Source: DAHUXN01 sp963729815
Lineage (GTDB): Bacteria > Acidobacteriota > Terriglobia > Acidiferrales > UBA7541
Length of the DNA stretch: 64,000 bases
Assembly: GCA_963729815.1 (NCBI GenBank)
Contig: CAVSPU010000002.1
Location: 1,240,001-1,304,000 of the forward strand
Reading direction: 5' to 3'
The position numbers and the translations under genes were made by a program. Positions 43,483 through 52,009 of this stretch are shown one piece after another. The stretch's first letter is position 1, and each line of letters starts with the position of its first letter. The notes beneath the pieces are model-generated. The model saw nothing but the letters and a program-made list of their open reading frames with translations, was not told where the DNA came from and made no database searches.

Positions 43483-44190
43483 TCAGCCGTCTATTACCTT
43501 GCGAATCTCCGCCTCCGGCACGGCTCCCTCGCGAATGATCGACCAATCCGCCCCGCGCAACGCGATAATCGTCGATGCGAGTGTTCCGCCTGTGTCCCCT
43601 CCGTCGAGAATGAGCGGAAGCCGCTCGCCAAGCTGTTTGATAAGCTGCGCGGCGCTGCTGCACGCCGGAAAGCCGGAAAGATTCGCGCTCGTTCCCGTAA
43701 GCGGCCCGCCCGACGCCTCCACCAGTTCGCACGCCACATGCGACTTCGGCCAGCGCAGCGCCACGCGCCCGCTGTTCCCCGTCACCTTGAGCGGCAACCG
43801 GTGCGTGGCTTCAACAACAATCGTCAGCGCGCCGGGCCAGAATTTCTGCGCCAGCTTAAGAAAACTGTCCGGCAGATCGCGCGCCAGCGTCGCTGCTTGC
43901 TCCACGGAATTCACCAGGATCGGCAGCGCCTTCGTTTCCGCGCGTCCCTTGACGCGAAAGACCTCTTGAATCGCCGCCAGATTGTAGGGATCAGCCGACA
44001 AGCCGTAAACCGTATCCGTAGGAATGCCCACCACACGGCCGCGCTGGATCAGACTCGCAGCGTAGTGGATTATGTGCGCCTCTGGAGCTTCTGTTGAAAC
44101 TTTCAGGACTTCCGCTGGCAATGGGTCACTCGTGCGGCGCGGAATCGGCCGTAATCGCAGAAAACTATCATACCCACAGAAACCGTGCAA
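43483..44190 (-). CDS. tsaC: L-threonylcarbamoyladenylate synthase (YrdC/Sua5 family)
   Basis: Makes threonylcarbamoyl-AMP from Thr, bicarbonate and ATP for the tRNA t6A37 modification. The 235-aa protein has the YrdC-domain signatures GRVVGIPTDTVYGLSADP, VFRVKGRAETKALPILV, FWPGALTIVVE, RWPKSHVACELV and GPLTGTSANLSG. It lacks the C-terminal Sua5 domain. The first about 30 residues precede the conserved domain and may be partly non-coding; no better start is obvious. tsaB, tsaD and tsaE are not in the window. Confidence 0.92.
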   Translation of the reverse strand: MHGFCGYDSFLRLRPIPRRTSDPLPAEVLKVSTEAPEAHIIHYAASLIQRGRVVGIPTDTVYGLSADPYNLAAIQEVFRVKGRAETKALPILVNSVEQAATLARDLPDSFLKLAQKFWPGALTIVVEATHRLPLKVTGNSGRVALRWPKSHVACELVEASGGPLTGTSANLSGFPACSSAAQLIKQLGERLPLILDGGDTGGTLASTIIALRGADWSIIREGAVPEAEIRKVIDG

Positions 44191-44207
44191 GCGTACTCGT
44201 GTCCAGG

Positions 44208-44544
44208 TAGTGGGTCAGTTTGAAGTCAGGCGGGGTTTGTACTGCCGTCGTATGGTTTCCACTACCGCACCGGCCAGCGCATATGTAGCAACATTGAAAA
44301 GAAGGACAGAATACAAACTGAGAGCATAATGGCGAGCCAGCGCAATGGGACACGTCAGATAGGCAAGTGTCCACAAATTCCCAAGTGGTGTTGGTGATGT
44401 CGCGGAGATATAGAGTGTCCATAACACTACAACAAGCGCACCGACACCTGCCCAAATTGCGATTCGGAGCCTCATACGGCCTCCTCTTCCGCTTTACCCT
44501 GCAATCATCCCACCAAATTCCTCAAACTCCAAATTGACCCACTA
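44208..44544. mobile_element. 337-bp inverted-repeat cassette carrying a small membrane gene
   Basis: Bounded by imperfect inverted repeats: TAGTGGGTCAGTTTGAAGT at 44208 and TAGTGGGTCAATTTGGAGT read inward from 44544 on the other strand. The ends share GGGTCAGTTTGAA with the flanks of the 52-bp palindromes at 563 and 61357. The stop codon of the enclosed gene is formed by the left repeat. No transposase is present, so mobilisation would need help in trans. Confidence 0.6.
44215..44475 (-). CDS. Small membrane protein within the inverted-repeat cassette
   Basis: 86 aa with two strong hydrophobic stretches (IAIWAGVGALVVVLWTLYI and LYSVLLFNVATYALAGAVVE) and the segment LAYLTCPIALARHYALS between them; the tail is basic (RRQYKPRLTSN). 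I know of no function; similar short proteins occur as orphans in Acidobacteriota genomes (recalled, not checked). The TGA stop lies within the left terminal repeat, so gene and repeat appear to travel as a unit. Confidence 0.6.
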   Translation of the reverse strand: MRLRIAIWAGVGALVVVLWTLYISATSPTPLGNLWTLAYLTCPIALARHYALSLYSVLLFNVATYALAGAVVETIRRQYKPRLTSN

Positions 44545-44580
44545 CTCTGTCTGTCTTCCAAGTCCATTCGGCGGCGCCAA

Positions 44581-44892
44581 CTATTTCATCCTCCACAAGA
44601 GATAAACTAGCGCAAGCATCCCGCCAAAGAAAAGCACTGAGCACACGGCGGTCTTGGCTTGTCTCATTTTCTCACGCCCTAACAACTCACAGAACTTCCA
44701 CAGCCAGAGGCCCCAAATAGCGCCTCCGGTCATGAATATCGCGAATCGGCCAACCGCATTATAGAGTGAACCAGCATGGCCTGTCGCATGCCAGTCCCAG
44801 AGCCACATGCATAAGGCTGCGCTGCAGCCCCAGAAAAGAACTCCCCACACAAAAACAAATCTCGCTTTTCTCGAGCGCCATATTTGTTCCAT
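44581..44892 (-). CDS. Small orphan membrane protein
   Basis: 103 aa with three hydrophobic segments: FVFVWGVLFWGCSAALCMWLW, FAIFMTGGAIWGLWLWKF and AVCSVLFFGGMLALVYLLW. ATG 44892 is preferred (MEQIWRSRKARF) since it gives a positive N terminus directly before helix 1; the open frame extends further upstream to 44967. Family and function unknown. Confidence 0.55.
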   Translation of the reverse strand: MEQIWRSRKARFVFVWGVLFWGCSAALCMWLWDWHATGHAGSLYNAVGRFAIFMTGGAIWGLWLWKFCELLGREKMRQAKTAVCSVLFFGGMLALVYLLWRMK

Positions 44893-45021
44893 TGACCGTG
44901 ATGCTACACCACTCAATTTCTCCGAGCAACTTTGCCGAGATGCAAATTGCCGTTGGGAGAATGCCACGCGCGGCGAAACGCGTGCTTGCCTTTTCGGCTC
45001 AAGTTCGAAAAAATAGGCGTC

Positions 45022-45231
45022 ATGCTACCCGAACAAAATTGTCCCAAGTGCGGCCGCCGCATGTTGCTCTACCACTGCTCTCACGCAAAGTGCCCCACGG
45101 AGCGCCGCGTCTGCGTCGTCTGCGAATACGGCGGGATTCGCCCGCCCGTGCCTTTCCTGCAAACGAGCTTCTTCCCCGAGTGCCACTCCGACGGCATGCT
45201 CCTCGCCGACGAAAACCGCAGCTACGTATAG
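45022..45231 (+). CDS. Small Cys-rich (zinc-ribbon-like) protein
   Basis: 69 aa with paired cysteines: CPKCGRRM at residues 7-14, a middle CSHAKC, and CVVC at about 30-33, followed by a hydrophobic/aromatic tail and CHSDG. The spacing suggests a small zinc-binding protein. No partner is clear; it lies just upstream of a SpoU methyltransferase gene on the same strand. Start ATG chosen because cysteine pairs begin right after it. Confidence 0.55.
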   Translation: MLPEQNCPKCGRRMLLYHCSHAKCPTERRVCVVCEYGGIRPPVPFLQTSFFPECHSDGMLLADENRSYV

Positions 45232-45314
45232 ACCTCCAACCGCGCACGTGGGCATCCGATGCAAAGTCCAGCCAACGCTTTGCGCGCAACGCAGTCTCTG
45301 CTAGTCTCCTCTCG

Positions 45315-46175
45315 ATGTGTGTTCAACGCCGCCTTTCATCAGCCAAAGCCCCCGCTTCGCGCAGTCCGCAGAGCACGAGAATTGCCTCGCGCGAAAATCA
45401 CTGGCTGAAAACCTTCCGCGCTGTTCTCCATTCCTCGCGCCCCGAAGGAGGATTCATCGGGCTCGAAGGATCTCGCCTCGTTTTGGAGGCGATTCGCTCC
45501 GGACTCGAAATCGAAGCCATTCTCGCCAGCGATTCCGCTGAACGCCATCTCGGTTCGCTCCATGCGGAACTCGACCGCCCCACGCTGATTTTGCGCACGA
45601 CCGACAAGCTTTTTGCCTCGGTCGCAGCCACAGAAACTCCCCAAGGGATCGCCGCTCTGCTGCGCCCGCGCGAATTCTCCTTTGAATCCCTCATGAGCGG
45701 CGCCGATCCGCTTGTCCTCGTGCTCGTGGGTGTACAGGATCCGGGCAACGTGGGCACAATCCTGCGTTCCGCCGAAGCGCTGGGCGCTTCCGGAATAATC
45801 GCGACTCGCGGCACGGCGCATCCTTATTCTCCGAAATCTTTGCGCGCTTCGGCCGGCTCCGCGTTGCGCCTGCCAATCCTCTCTGAACTCGCCGCTCCCA
45901 TTGTCCTGGCGCAGCTCCGCGTTTCGGGCCTGAAAATCTTCGCCGCCTCTTCCTCGGAGAATTCCGCGGCGCGCCGTCCCGACGAAATCAACTTTCGCGT
46001 TCCCGCTGCCGTTCTTATCGGCAACGAAGGCGCCGGCCTTTCGCTCGAAATCGAACGCAGCGCCGATGCTCTAATCCGCATCCAAGTTGCGGAGCCGGTG
46101 GACTCATTGAACGCAGCCGTTGCTGCCTCGCTGATCCTTTACGAAGCCGCGCGTCAACGCCGCGCCACAAAGTGA
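45315..46175 (+). CDS. SpoU/TrmH-family RNA 2'-O-ribose methyltransferase
   Basis: A 286-aa SPOUT enzyme. An N-terminal substrate-binding domain (about 35-120, FIGLEGSRLVLEAI) precedes the knotted SAM-binding domain with motif 1 VGVQDPGNVGTILRSAEALGA, motif 2 LIGNEGAGLSLE and motif 3 VEPVDSLNAAVAASLILYEAARQ-like. Targets in the family are rRNA or tRNA riboses; target here unknown. ATG 45315 is the likely start. Followed 16 bases later by rarA. Confidence 0.9.
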   Translation: MCVQRRLSSAKAPASRSPQSTRIASRENHWLKTFRAVLHSSRPEGGFIGLEGSRLVLEAIRSGLEIEAILASDSAERHLGSLHAELDRPTLILRTTDKLFASVAATETPQGIAALLRPREFSFESLMSGADPLVLVLVGVQDPGNVGTILRSAEALGASGIIATRGTAHPYSPKSLRASAGSALRLPILSELAAPIVLAQLRVSGLKIFAASSSENSAARRPDEINFRVPAAVLIGNEGAGLSLEIERSADALIRIQVAEPVDSLNAAVAASLILYEAARQRRATK

Positions 46176-46191
46176 GCGTCCCAGAAAGAAA

Positions 46192-47604
46192 ATGAACCTG
46201 TTTCGCGCCATCGACGCCGCAGAAGAGCCGCAGGGCCTGCGCCCGCTTGCCGACCGCATGCGCCCAAGGACGCTGGATGAAGTCTCCGGACAGGACGATC
46301 TCCTCGCGCCCGGCAAACCCCTGCGCATTCAAATCGAGCGCGACGAAATCGTCTCCATTCTCCTCTGGGGCCCTCCCGGCTGCGGGAAGACCACGCTCGC
46401 GCGGCTGATTGCCGCCAAGACGCGCTCTGAATTCGTCCACTTCAGCGCGGTCATGTCCGGCATCAAGGAAATCAAGCAGGTGATGGCCGCCGCGGAAGGT
46501 GCGCGCCGCTACGGCCGCCGCACGGTCGTGTTCGTAGACGAGATTCACCGCTTCAACAAGGCACAGCAGGACGCTTTTCTGCCCTATGTCGAAGCGGGCA
46601 CGATTCTCCTGATCGGCGCGACCACGGAAAATCCATCCTTCGAAGTCATCGCGCCGCTGCTGTCGCGCATGAAGGTTTACGTTCTCCATGCGCTTTCAAG
46701 CGAACAAATCCTCGCGCTGCTCCGCCGCGCGCTCGCCGATAAAGAACGCGGCCTGGGCAACGACACAGTTGAAATCCCTGAAGAAGTCCTCGACCGCATC
46801 GCGCAAATCGCAAACGGCGACGCGCGAGCTGCCTATAACACGCTTGAAGCTCTCGTCCTCGGCACCGAGCCCGCTGCGGACGGCCGGCGCATCGTCACGC
46901 GCGAGCGTCTCGATGATGTTCTGCAACACAAGTTCCTCCTCTACGACAAAGCCGGCGAAGAGCACTTCAATCTCATCTCCGCGCTGCACAAGTCCGTGCG
47001 CAACTCCGACCCCGACGCCTCGCTCTATTGGCTCGCGCGCATGCTCGAGTCCGGTGAGGATCCGCTCTATCTCGCGCGCCGCATGGTGCGCATGGCCAGC
47101 GAAGATATCGGCCTCGCTGATCCCAACGCGCTCCAGGTTACGCTCGCCGCCATGAACGCTTTCGATTTTCTCGGCGTGCCCGAGGGCCATCTCGCGCTTG
47201 CCGAGGCCGCTGTTTACCTTTCTCTCGCGCCCAAATCGAACGCCGTCTACGCGGCTTATAATTCCGTGCGCGATGATTTGCAGAAAACAATCGCTGAACC
47301 TGTGCCGCTCCATTTGCGCAACGCCGTCACGGGCCTCATGGGCCATCTCGGCTACGGCAAGGGCTATCAATACGCCCACAACACCGAAGAAAAAGTCACG
47401 AACATGACCTGCCTGCCCGACAGCCTGCAAGGCCGCGTCTACTATCATCCAACTGACCAGGGCCTGGAGGCGCGCATTCGCCAGCGCCTTGAGGAGATTC
47501 GCCGCATCAAATCGAAGCCGCCGGAATCTCCGTCTGGGAAAGACACGAATCAGAAAGAAACGAACAAGAAGGAAGTAAAATCGCACGCAAAGACAAACGA
47601 GTGA
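46192..47604 (+). CDS. rarA: Replication-associated recombination protein A (RarA/MgsA)
   Basis: A AAA+ ATPase related to clamp loaders that acts at stalled replication forks. The 470-aa protein has PLADRMRPRTLDEVSGQDDLL, Walker A in WGPPGCGKTTLARLIA, Walker B VDEIHRFNKAQQDAFLP, sensor 1 IGATTENPSFEV, and the C-terminal tetramerisation region with LYLARRMVRMASEDIGLADP and YKYAHN-like YQYAHNTEEKVTNMTCLPD. The end is a Lys/Glu-rich tail. Confidence 0.95.
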   Translation: MNLFRAIDAAEEPQGLRPLADRMRPRTLDEVSGQDDLLAPGKPLRIQIERDEIVSILLWGPPGCGKTTLARLIAAKTRSEFVHFSAVMSGIKEIKQVMAAAEGARRYGRRTVVFVDEIHRFNKAQQDAFLPYVEAGTILLIGATTENPSFEVIAPLLSRMKVYVLHALSSEQILALLRRALADKERGLGNDTVEIPEEVLDRIAQIANGDARAAYNTLEALVLGTEPAADGRRIVTRERLDDVLQHKFLLYDKAGEEHFNLISALHKSVRNSDPDASLYWLARMLESGEDPLYLARRMVRMASEDIGLADPNALQVTLAAMNAFDFLGVPEGHLALAEAAVYLSLAPKSNAVYAAYNSVRDDLQKTIAEPVPLHLRNAVTGLMGHLGYGKGYQYAHNTEEKVTNMTCLPDSLQGRVYYHPTDQGLEARIRQRLEEIRRIKSKPPESPSGKDTNQKETNKKEVKSHAKTNE

Positions 47605-47642
47605 CACAGGAATTGGGAGAAGGGTCACAGAGGTCACAAGGA

Positions 47643-48752
47643 ATGAGACGCCGCGGAACCGAACTCAAGCACATCTATCCATCCAGCCAGCGAATCGTTT
47701 ATTCGCTCGCCGCGCTATTCTTGTTCCTCGCCGCAGCTCCATCTCGCGCTCAGGATAAACCCCTCGCTTCCATCGACCTCGATTGCCGCGCCTTCGCCAT
47801 TTCCGTTGACGGCACGGTCGCCTGCGCCGCGTTTCACAAGCTGCGCTTTCAGAAGTACGACATCGAACGCGACGATATCTGGACCGTCACACTCAATGGC
47901 AAGCGCAAACGCATCGTGGATGGCGAAAAGCTCGTCAAGGCCGAAACGCCCTTCAGCTACATGGTTCGCCGCCTCGCTTTTTCTCCCGATGGCCAGAAGC
48001 TCACCCTCCAGATGACCACAGCTCAAGTCGTTGACACGCAAGGAACCACTCACGAAGGCGAGCTCGTGGACCTCATGACCGATGAAGGAAAGGAAATTCC
48101 TGTCGCTGGCACCGGTACGAGCGTCATCGAAGATGGCAAGCAGGCGGACTGGCTCGCGGACGGTGACACGGTCGCGTATCTCGTCTCAAGCGATGAGTCC
48201 GATCTGCTCTATCACATCGGCACGGTTCATCCCAGCAAGGGCGCGGGGGACATCATCCTCAAGGATCACTTCTTCACGGCCGTCGCCTGGGACGCCGCGC
48301 ACAATTCGGCCATCGCCGTCGAGCGCGACCAGCAGTTCACTGGCGCGATCAAGCTTTCGCGCATCGATCTTCTCCATGCAACGGACCAGACGCTGGCAAC
48401 CATTCCGGGATATCTCGGCCAGCTCACTCTCTCGCCGGCCGCCGACAAAGTGGCGTACTTCAGCGATGGCGACACGCTTGAAATTCGCTCACTCGCGAAT
48501 CCGCAAAATGCCACCACTGTCCATTGCGCTTACGGCACCATTGCCTGGGATCCCGATGAACGCCGCATCCTCCTCAAGCGCGGCCCGGAAAAGGAATCCG
48601 GCGACATCGTCTGGCTTTCCATCCCCGAGGGAAACCTGGCGCCGATTCTCTACGACAATCTCTATCGCGCCTTCGCCATTTCTGCCGCTACGCACACCAT
48701 CGCCGTCGGGCAGCCGGGCACGGACCACGTCTTGATTTTCCCCCTGCACTAG
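47643..48752 (+). CDS. Secreted beta-propeller protein (PD40-like)
   Basis: A 369-aa protein with an N-terminal signal peptide (SLAALFLFLAAAPSRA, cleavage expected before QDKP) and repeated propeller-type strands such as RRLAFSPDGQKLTLQ, ADWLADGDTVAYLVS, LTLSPAADKVAYFSDGD and IAWDPDERRILLKRG. It is probably periplasmic; a binding or scaffold role is likely but no partner is evident. Start ATG 47643 has purine-rich sequence upstream; a GTG overlapping the rarA stop (47601) is an alternative. Confidence 0.72.
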   Translation: MRRRGTELKHIYPSSQRIVYSLAALFLFLAAAPSRAQDKPLASIDLDCRAFAISVDGTVACAAFHKLRFQKYDIERDDIWTVTLNGKRKRIVDGEKLVKAETPFSYMVRRLAFSPDGQKLTLQMTTAQVVDTQGTTHEGELVDLMTDEGKEIPVAGTGTSVIEDGKQADWLADGDTVAYLVSSDESDLLYHIGTVHPSKGAGDIILKDHFFTAVAWDAAHNSAIAVERDQQFTGAIKLSRIDLLHATDQTLATIPGYLGQLTLSPAADKVAYFSDGDTLEIRSLANPQNATTVHCAYGTIAWDPDERRILLKRGPEKESGDIVWLSIPEGNLAPILYDNLYRAFAISAATHTIAVGQPGTDHVLIFPLH

Positions 48753-48770
48753 CGAATCGCCGTTTTCACA

Positions 48771-50402
48771 TTACTGGTTTGACGCGAATCGCCGGAAGAA
48801 ACTCGTCGGTTCCCACTCCGGCCGCGCGGGATTGTCCGCCACGCGGTCCGCCAGCAGATAAAGCAAGTAGCTGAACTTTCCGGCCGCTTCCTGGTCTACT
48901 TTTTGGCTCGTATCGTCGGAAGGCTGGTGGTAGTGCGTGTGAACCCAATCGTTGAATATCTTTTCCTGCGGTGACCCCTTGGCGTACCCAAATTTGAACG
49001 CCACCGCTGGCACGCCTTTTTGAATGAAGCTGTATTGGTCGCTGCGAATAAAGCGGTTCGCCTCCGGCTGCTCGTCCTCGATGACGTTCACTCCATCCGC
49101 CTTGCCCGCCTCGCGAATATCGTCGCCGAGCGTCGATTCATCAAGTCCCTGCACCTGCAAATACTCAAGTGGAAATAGCGGCAGGAACATGTCCATGTTG
49201 ATGTCCGCCACGATGTCTTTCGCGGGGACTGTCGGATTATTCGCAAAATACCAGGAACCTAGTTCGCCTTCTTCTTCGCCACTCACCGCCAGAAACATCA
49301 CCGACCGCTTTGGCTTCGTGCCCAATCGCTTGAAATCATTCGCGATTTGAACCAGCGCTGCCACGCCGGCGGCGTTGTCCATCGCGCCGTTGTAAATGTC
49401 GTCGCCATTCACCGGCGCTCCCACGCCTAAATGATCCAAATGCGCGCTCACGATGATGTATTCCTTCTTCAGTTCCGGATCCGACCCTTCAAGCACGCCG
49501 GCAACGTTCGGCGATTCGAGCGTCGATTTCATTACCGAAATTGTCCCTCGGATTTTTCCCGCCAGCGCGAACCTCGGCAGTGGCTGGTGCCCCTTCGCGA
49601 GCTCCAGGATTTCCGCCATCGTGTGGCCTGATCCCGCGAAAAAGTCCTCTGCGTCGTCCGGATTGATCGTCAGATCGATTTGCATCCCCTGATCACGGCG
49701 AAGCGCGGCATCGGCCAATTCCAACGACGGCCGCTGCCGATTGGACGCAATTCGCTCCCACGCAATCTCCTGCTGCGACGGATTCGGGATTACCGCAATC
49801 CCAATCGCACCAGCCGCCTTCAGCGCCTTCCACCGCTCTCCCGTCGATTCCTCATGCGCCCGCAGCGGGTCCTTGATGGTTGACGGCCCGCCCGACAAAT
49901 ACACGGCGACTTTCCCCTTTAGGTCCAGGTCGGCAAGATCGTCGTAGTTTGCCTCCGGCACCTTCATCCCGTAACCGACAAAAACCATTCCTGCTTCGAT
50001 TTCAGGGGCCGGGTCGCCCGCCGCGCGCAGTATCACCTGGTCACCCAGTACCAACTGCGTCGCTTTCGTGTCCTGAACCAGCTCGATCGACGAGTGCCCT
50101 TCGTCGATTTCCTTCGACTCGAAATGCACCGGCTGAAAATATCCGATTGTCCCTGCTGTTTTCAGCCCTTCCTGATGAAATTTGTCCGCCACGTATCCGG
50201 CCGCTTCCTGGTAACCGGCGCTGCCCGTGTCGCGCCCCTTCAGGTCGTCGCTCGCCAGATATTTCACGTCGTTCCACCAGCGACTTCCTTCCGCTTTGTC
50301 ATCATTCGGTGTCGTCGCCATAACGCTCACAAGGCACACGAAAAACGCAAGCAGCGCCATCGTCCCGGAGTAGATTGCCGTTTGCGGCGATTTTCGGCTC
50401 AT
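48771..50402 (-). CDS. M28-family metallopeptidase with PA domain
   Basis: A 543-aa exported aminopeptidase-type enzyme. After the signal peptide (about residues 1-35) come a PA-domain insertion (about 125-250) and the M28 catalytic domain with two-zinc ligands in VSAHLDHLG, GAMDNAAGVAAL, SGEEEGELGS, ADINMDMF and HYHQPSDD. ATG 50402 is preferred because GAGGAG precedes it at the right spacing; that GAGGAG lies in the codons after an in-frame ATG at 50417. Convergent with the propeller gene. Function: peptide turnover in the periplasm or outside. Confidence 0.92.
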   Translation of the reverse strand: MSRKSPQTAIYSGTMALLAFFVCLVSVMATTPNDDKAEGSRWWNDVKYLASDDLKGRDTGSAGYQEAAGYVADKFHQEGLKTAGTIGYFQPVHFESKEIDEGHSSIELVQDTKATQLVLGDQVILRAAGDPAPEIEAGMVFVGYGMKVPEANYDDLADLDLKGKVAVYLSGGPSTIKDPLRAHEESTGERWKALKAAGAIGIAVIPNPSQQEIAWERIASNRQRPSLELADAALRRDQGMQIDLTINPDDAEDFFAGSGHTMAEILELAKGHQPLPRFALAGKIRGTISVMKSTLESPNVAGVLEGSDPELKKEYIIVSAHLDHLGVGAPVNGDDIYNGAMDNAAGVAALVQIANDFKRLGTKPKRSVMFLAVSGEEEGELGSWYFANNPTVPAKDIVADINMDMFLPLFPLEYLQVQGLDESTLGDDIREAGKADGVNVIEDEQPEANRFIRSDQYSFIQKGVPAVAFKFGYAKGSPQEKIFNDWVHTHYHQPSDDTSQKVDQEAAGKFSYLLYLLADRVADNPARPEWEPTSFFRRFASNQ

Positions 50403-50413
50403 CTTGCTGCTCC

Positions 50414-50827
50414 TCACCGGAATCGTTTCGCGTGCTCTTTCAATATGCAGCGGTCCATCACCACGAAAATCCCGGCGTCCCGCGCGCGCTTCGCGGCTTC
50501 TTCATGCACCACGCCTTCCTGCATCCACACGCATCTCGCTTTGATCTGAATCGCGCTTTCCACCACTTCCGGCACGAACTCAGGCCGGCGGAACACGTCC
50601 ACGATATCGACCTTTTCTCGAATGTCTTCCAAGCGAGCCACGGCCCGCTGGCCGAGAACTTCTGTCTCGTTCGGATTCACCGGGATGATCTTGTAGCCTG
50701 CGCACTGCATGTATTCCGAAACGCCGTAACTCGGCCGCATCTTGTGCGACGAAAGCCCGACGACCGCAATCGTCCGGCTCATCCCGAGCAACTGGCCTAT
50801 CTCGTCTTCCCTGCTCTCAACCGCCAT
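50414..50827 (-). CDS. CoA-binding domain protein (YccU type)
   Basis: A 137-aa Rossmann-like protein: TIAVVGLSSHKMRPSYGVSEYM, IIPVNPNETEVLGQRAV, DIVDVFRRPEFVPEVVE and ARCVWMQEGVVHEEAA match the succinyl-CoA-ligase-like CoA-binding family of stand-alone proteins. Biological role is unknown. It sits upstream of the M28 peptidase gene on the same strand. Confidence 0.9.
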   Translation of the reverse strand: MAVESREDEIGQLLGMSRTIAVVGLSSHKMRPSYGVSEYMQCAGYKIIPVNPNETEVLGQRAVARLEDIREKVDIVDVFRRPEFVPEVVESAIQIKARCVWMQEGVVHEEAAKRARDAGIFVVMDRCILKEHAKRFR

Positions 50828-50882
50828 CAGAACGTTTCTCTACTCCCGCGATGTCTCGAATTCCGATTCGCGGAATCGAGGC

Positions 50883-52001
50883 TTAGCCCTTGCCGTGGTG
50901 CGCGACAGCACGCGCTTCGCTGAGGACGCGCAGGAATTTATCGTTTTCCTCCGCAGTCCCCACGCTCACGCGGATCGCATCCGGGAAACCCATCCACGCC
51001 ATCGGTCGCACGATCACTCCGAGCTTCAGCATTTCCTGCGCCAGAGCGTCGCCCCCACCGCCCACTTCCACCAGAATGAAATTCGTCACCGACGGCACAA
51101 ATTTTACGCCTAGCTCCCGCAGCCCGCCCTCCAACTGTGCCAATCCCTGCCGGTTTGCTTCGAGTGACCGTCTCACATGCTCATGATCATCCAGCGCCGC
51201 CAGCGCCGCCGCCTGCGCCACTCCCGACGCCGGGAACGGCAGTCGAATCTTATCGATTTCGCTCAGCAGTTCCGCCGGGCCTATCCCATAGCCCACTCGC
51301 AACCCCGCTAGCCCGTAAACCTTCGAAAACGTTCGCAGCACCAGAATGTTTTTCCCGGCGCGCACCAAATCGAGCGAGCGCGAATAATTCGGCATCGAAA
51401 CGTATTCGTAATACGCCTCATCGAGCACCACAAGAACGCCGTCCGGCACTTGCGCCAAGAAAGCCTCGAACGCATCCGCGTCAAAAACCGTTCCGGTTGG
51501 ATTATTCGGATTCGCGACATAAATCACTTTCGTTTCCGGCTCGATGGCCCTCCGAATCGCGCCCAGATCGAACCCATGCTTCTTGAGCGGCGCCATAATC
51601 AGCTTCGCGCCCATCTTTTCGACTGCAACGTAGTAGAGCGGGAACGATCCCTCCGACGTTACGGCGCTTTCGCCCGGCCCCAGCAGCACCGCAGCCGCCA
51701 GGTGAATCAAATCCGTCGATCCGCTTCCAATGATGATGTTCTCCTGCGGAACATTCAGCCGTTTCGAGAGCGCCTCGCGCAGGTAGTAGCTTCCGCCATC
51801 CGGGTAGCGGTGCGCCTCGCTGAGCGCTTTCTTCGCCGCCGCAACTCCCAGCGGTGACGGGCCCAGCGGATTCTCGTTCGAAGCCAGCTTCACCGCGCGC
51901 ATTCCCAATTCGCGTTCGACTTCCTCGATGGGCTTGCCGGGAATGTACGCATCAATTTCGCGGATGTACTGCGGTATGCCGTTGTGCGTGGAATCTGCCA
52001 T
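50883..52001 (-). CDS. hisC: Histidinol-phosphate aminotransferase
   Basis: PLP-dependent transamination in histidine synthesis. The 372-aa fold-type I enzyme has IREIDAYIPGKPIEEVERELG, KLASNENPLGPSP, SGSTDLIHLAAAVLL, NPNNPTGTVFDADAFEAFL, VLDEAYYEYV and the PLP lysine in RTFSKVYGLAGLRVGYG. Some close relatives also accept aromatic amino acids. It lies alone among unrelated genes; no other his gene is in the window. Starts nine bases after the pseudouridine synthase stop. Confidence 0.93.
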   Translation of the reverse strand: MADSTHNGIPQYIREIDAYIPGKPIEEVERELGMRAVKLASNENPLGPSPLGVAAAKKALSEAHRYPDGGSYYLREALSKRLNVPQENIIIGSGSTDLIHLAAAVLLGPGESAVTSEGSFPLYYVAVEKMGAKLIMAPLKKHGFDLGAIRRAIEPETKVIYVANPNNPTGTVFDADAFEAFLAQVPDGVLVVLDEAYYEYVSMPNYSRSLDLVRAGKNILVLRTFSKVYGLAGLRVGYGIGPAELLSEIDKIRLPFPASGVAQAAALAALDDHEHVRRSLEANRQGLAQLEGGLRELGVKFVPSVTNFILVEVGGGGDALAQEMLKLGVIVRPMAWMGFPDAIRVSVGTAEENDKFLRVLSEARAVAHHGKG

Positions 52002-52009
52002 CTCGTACC

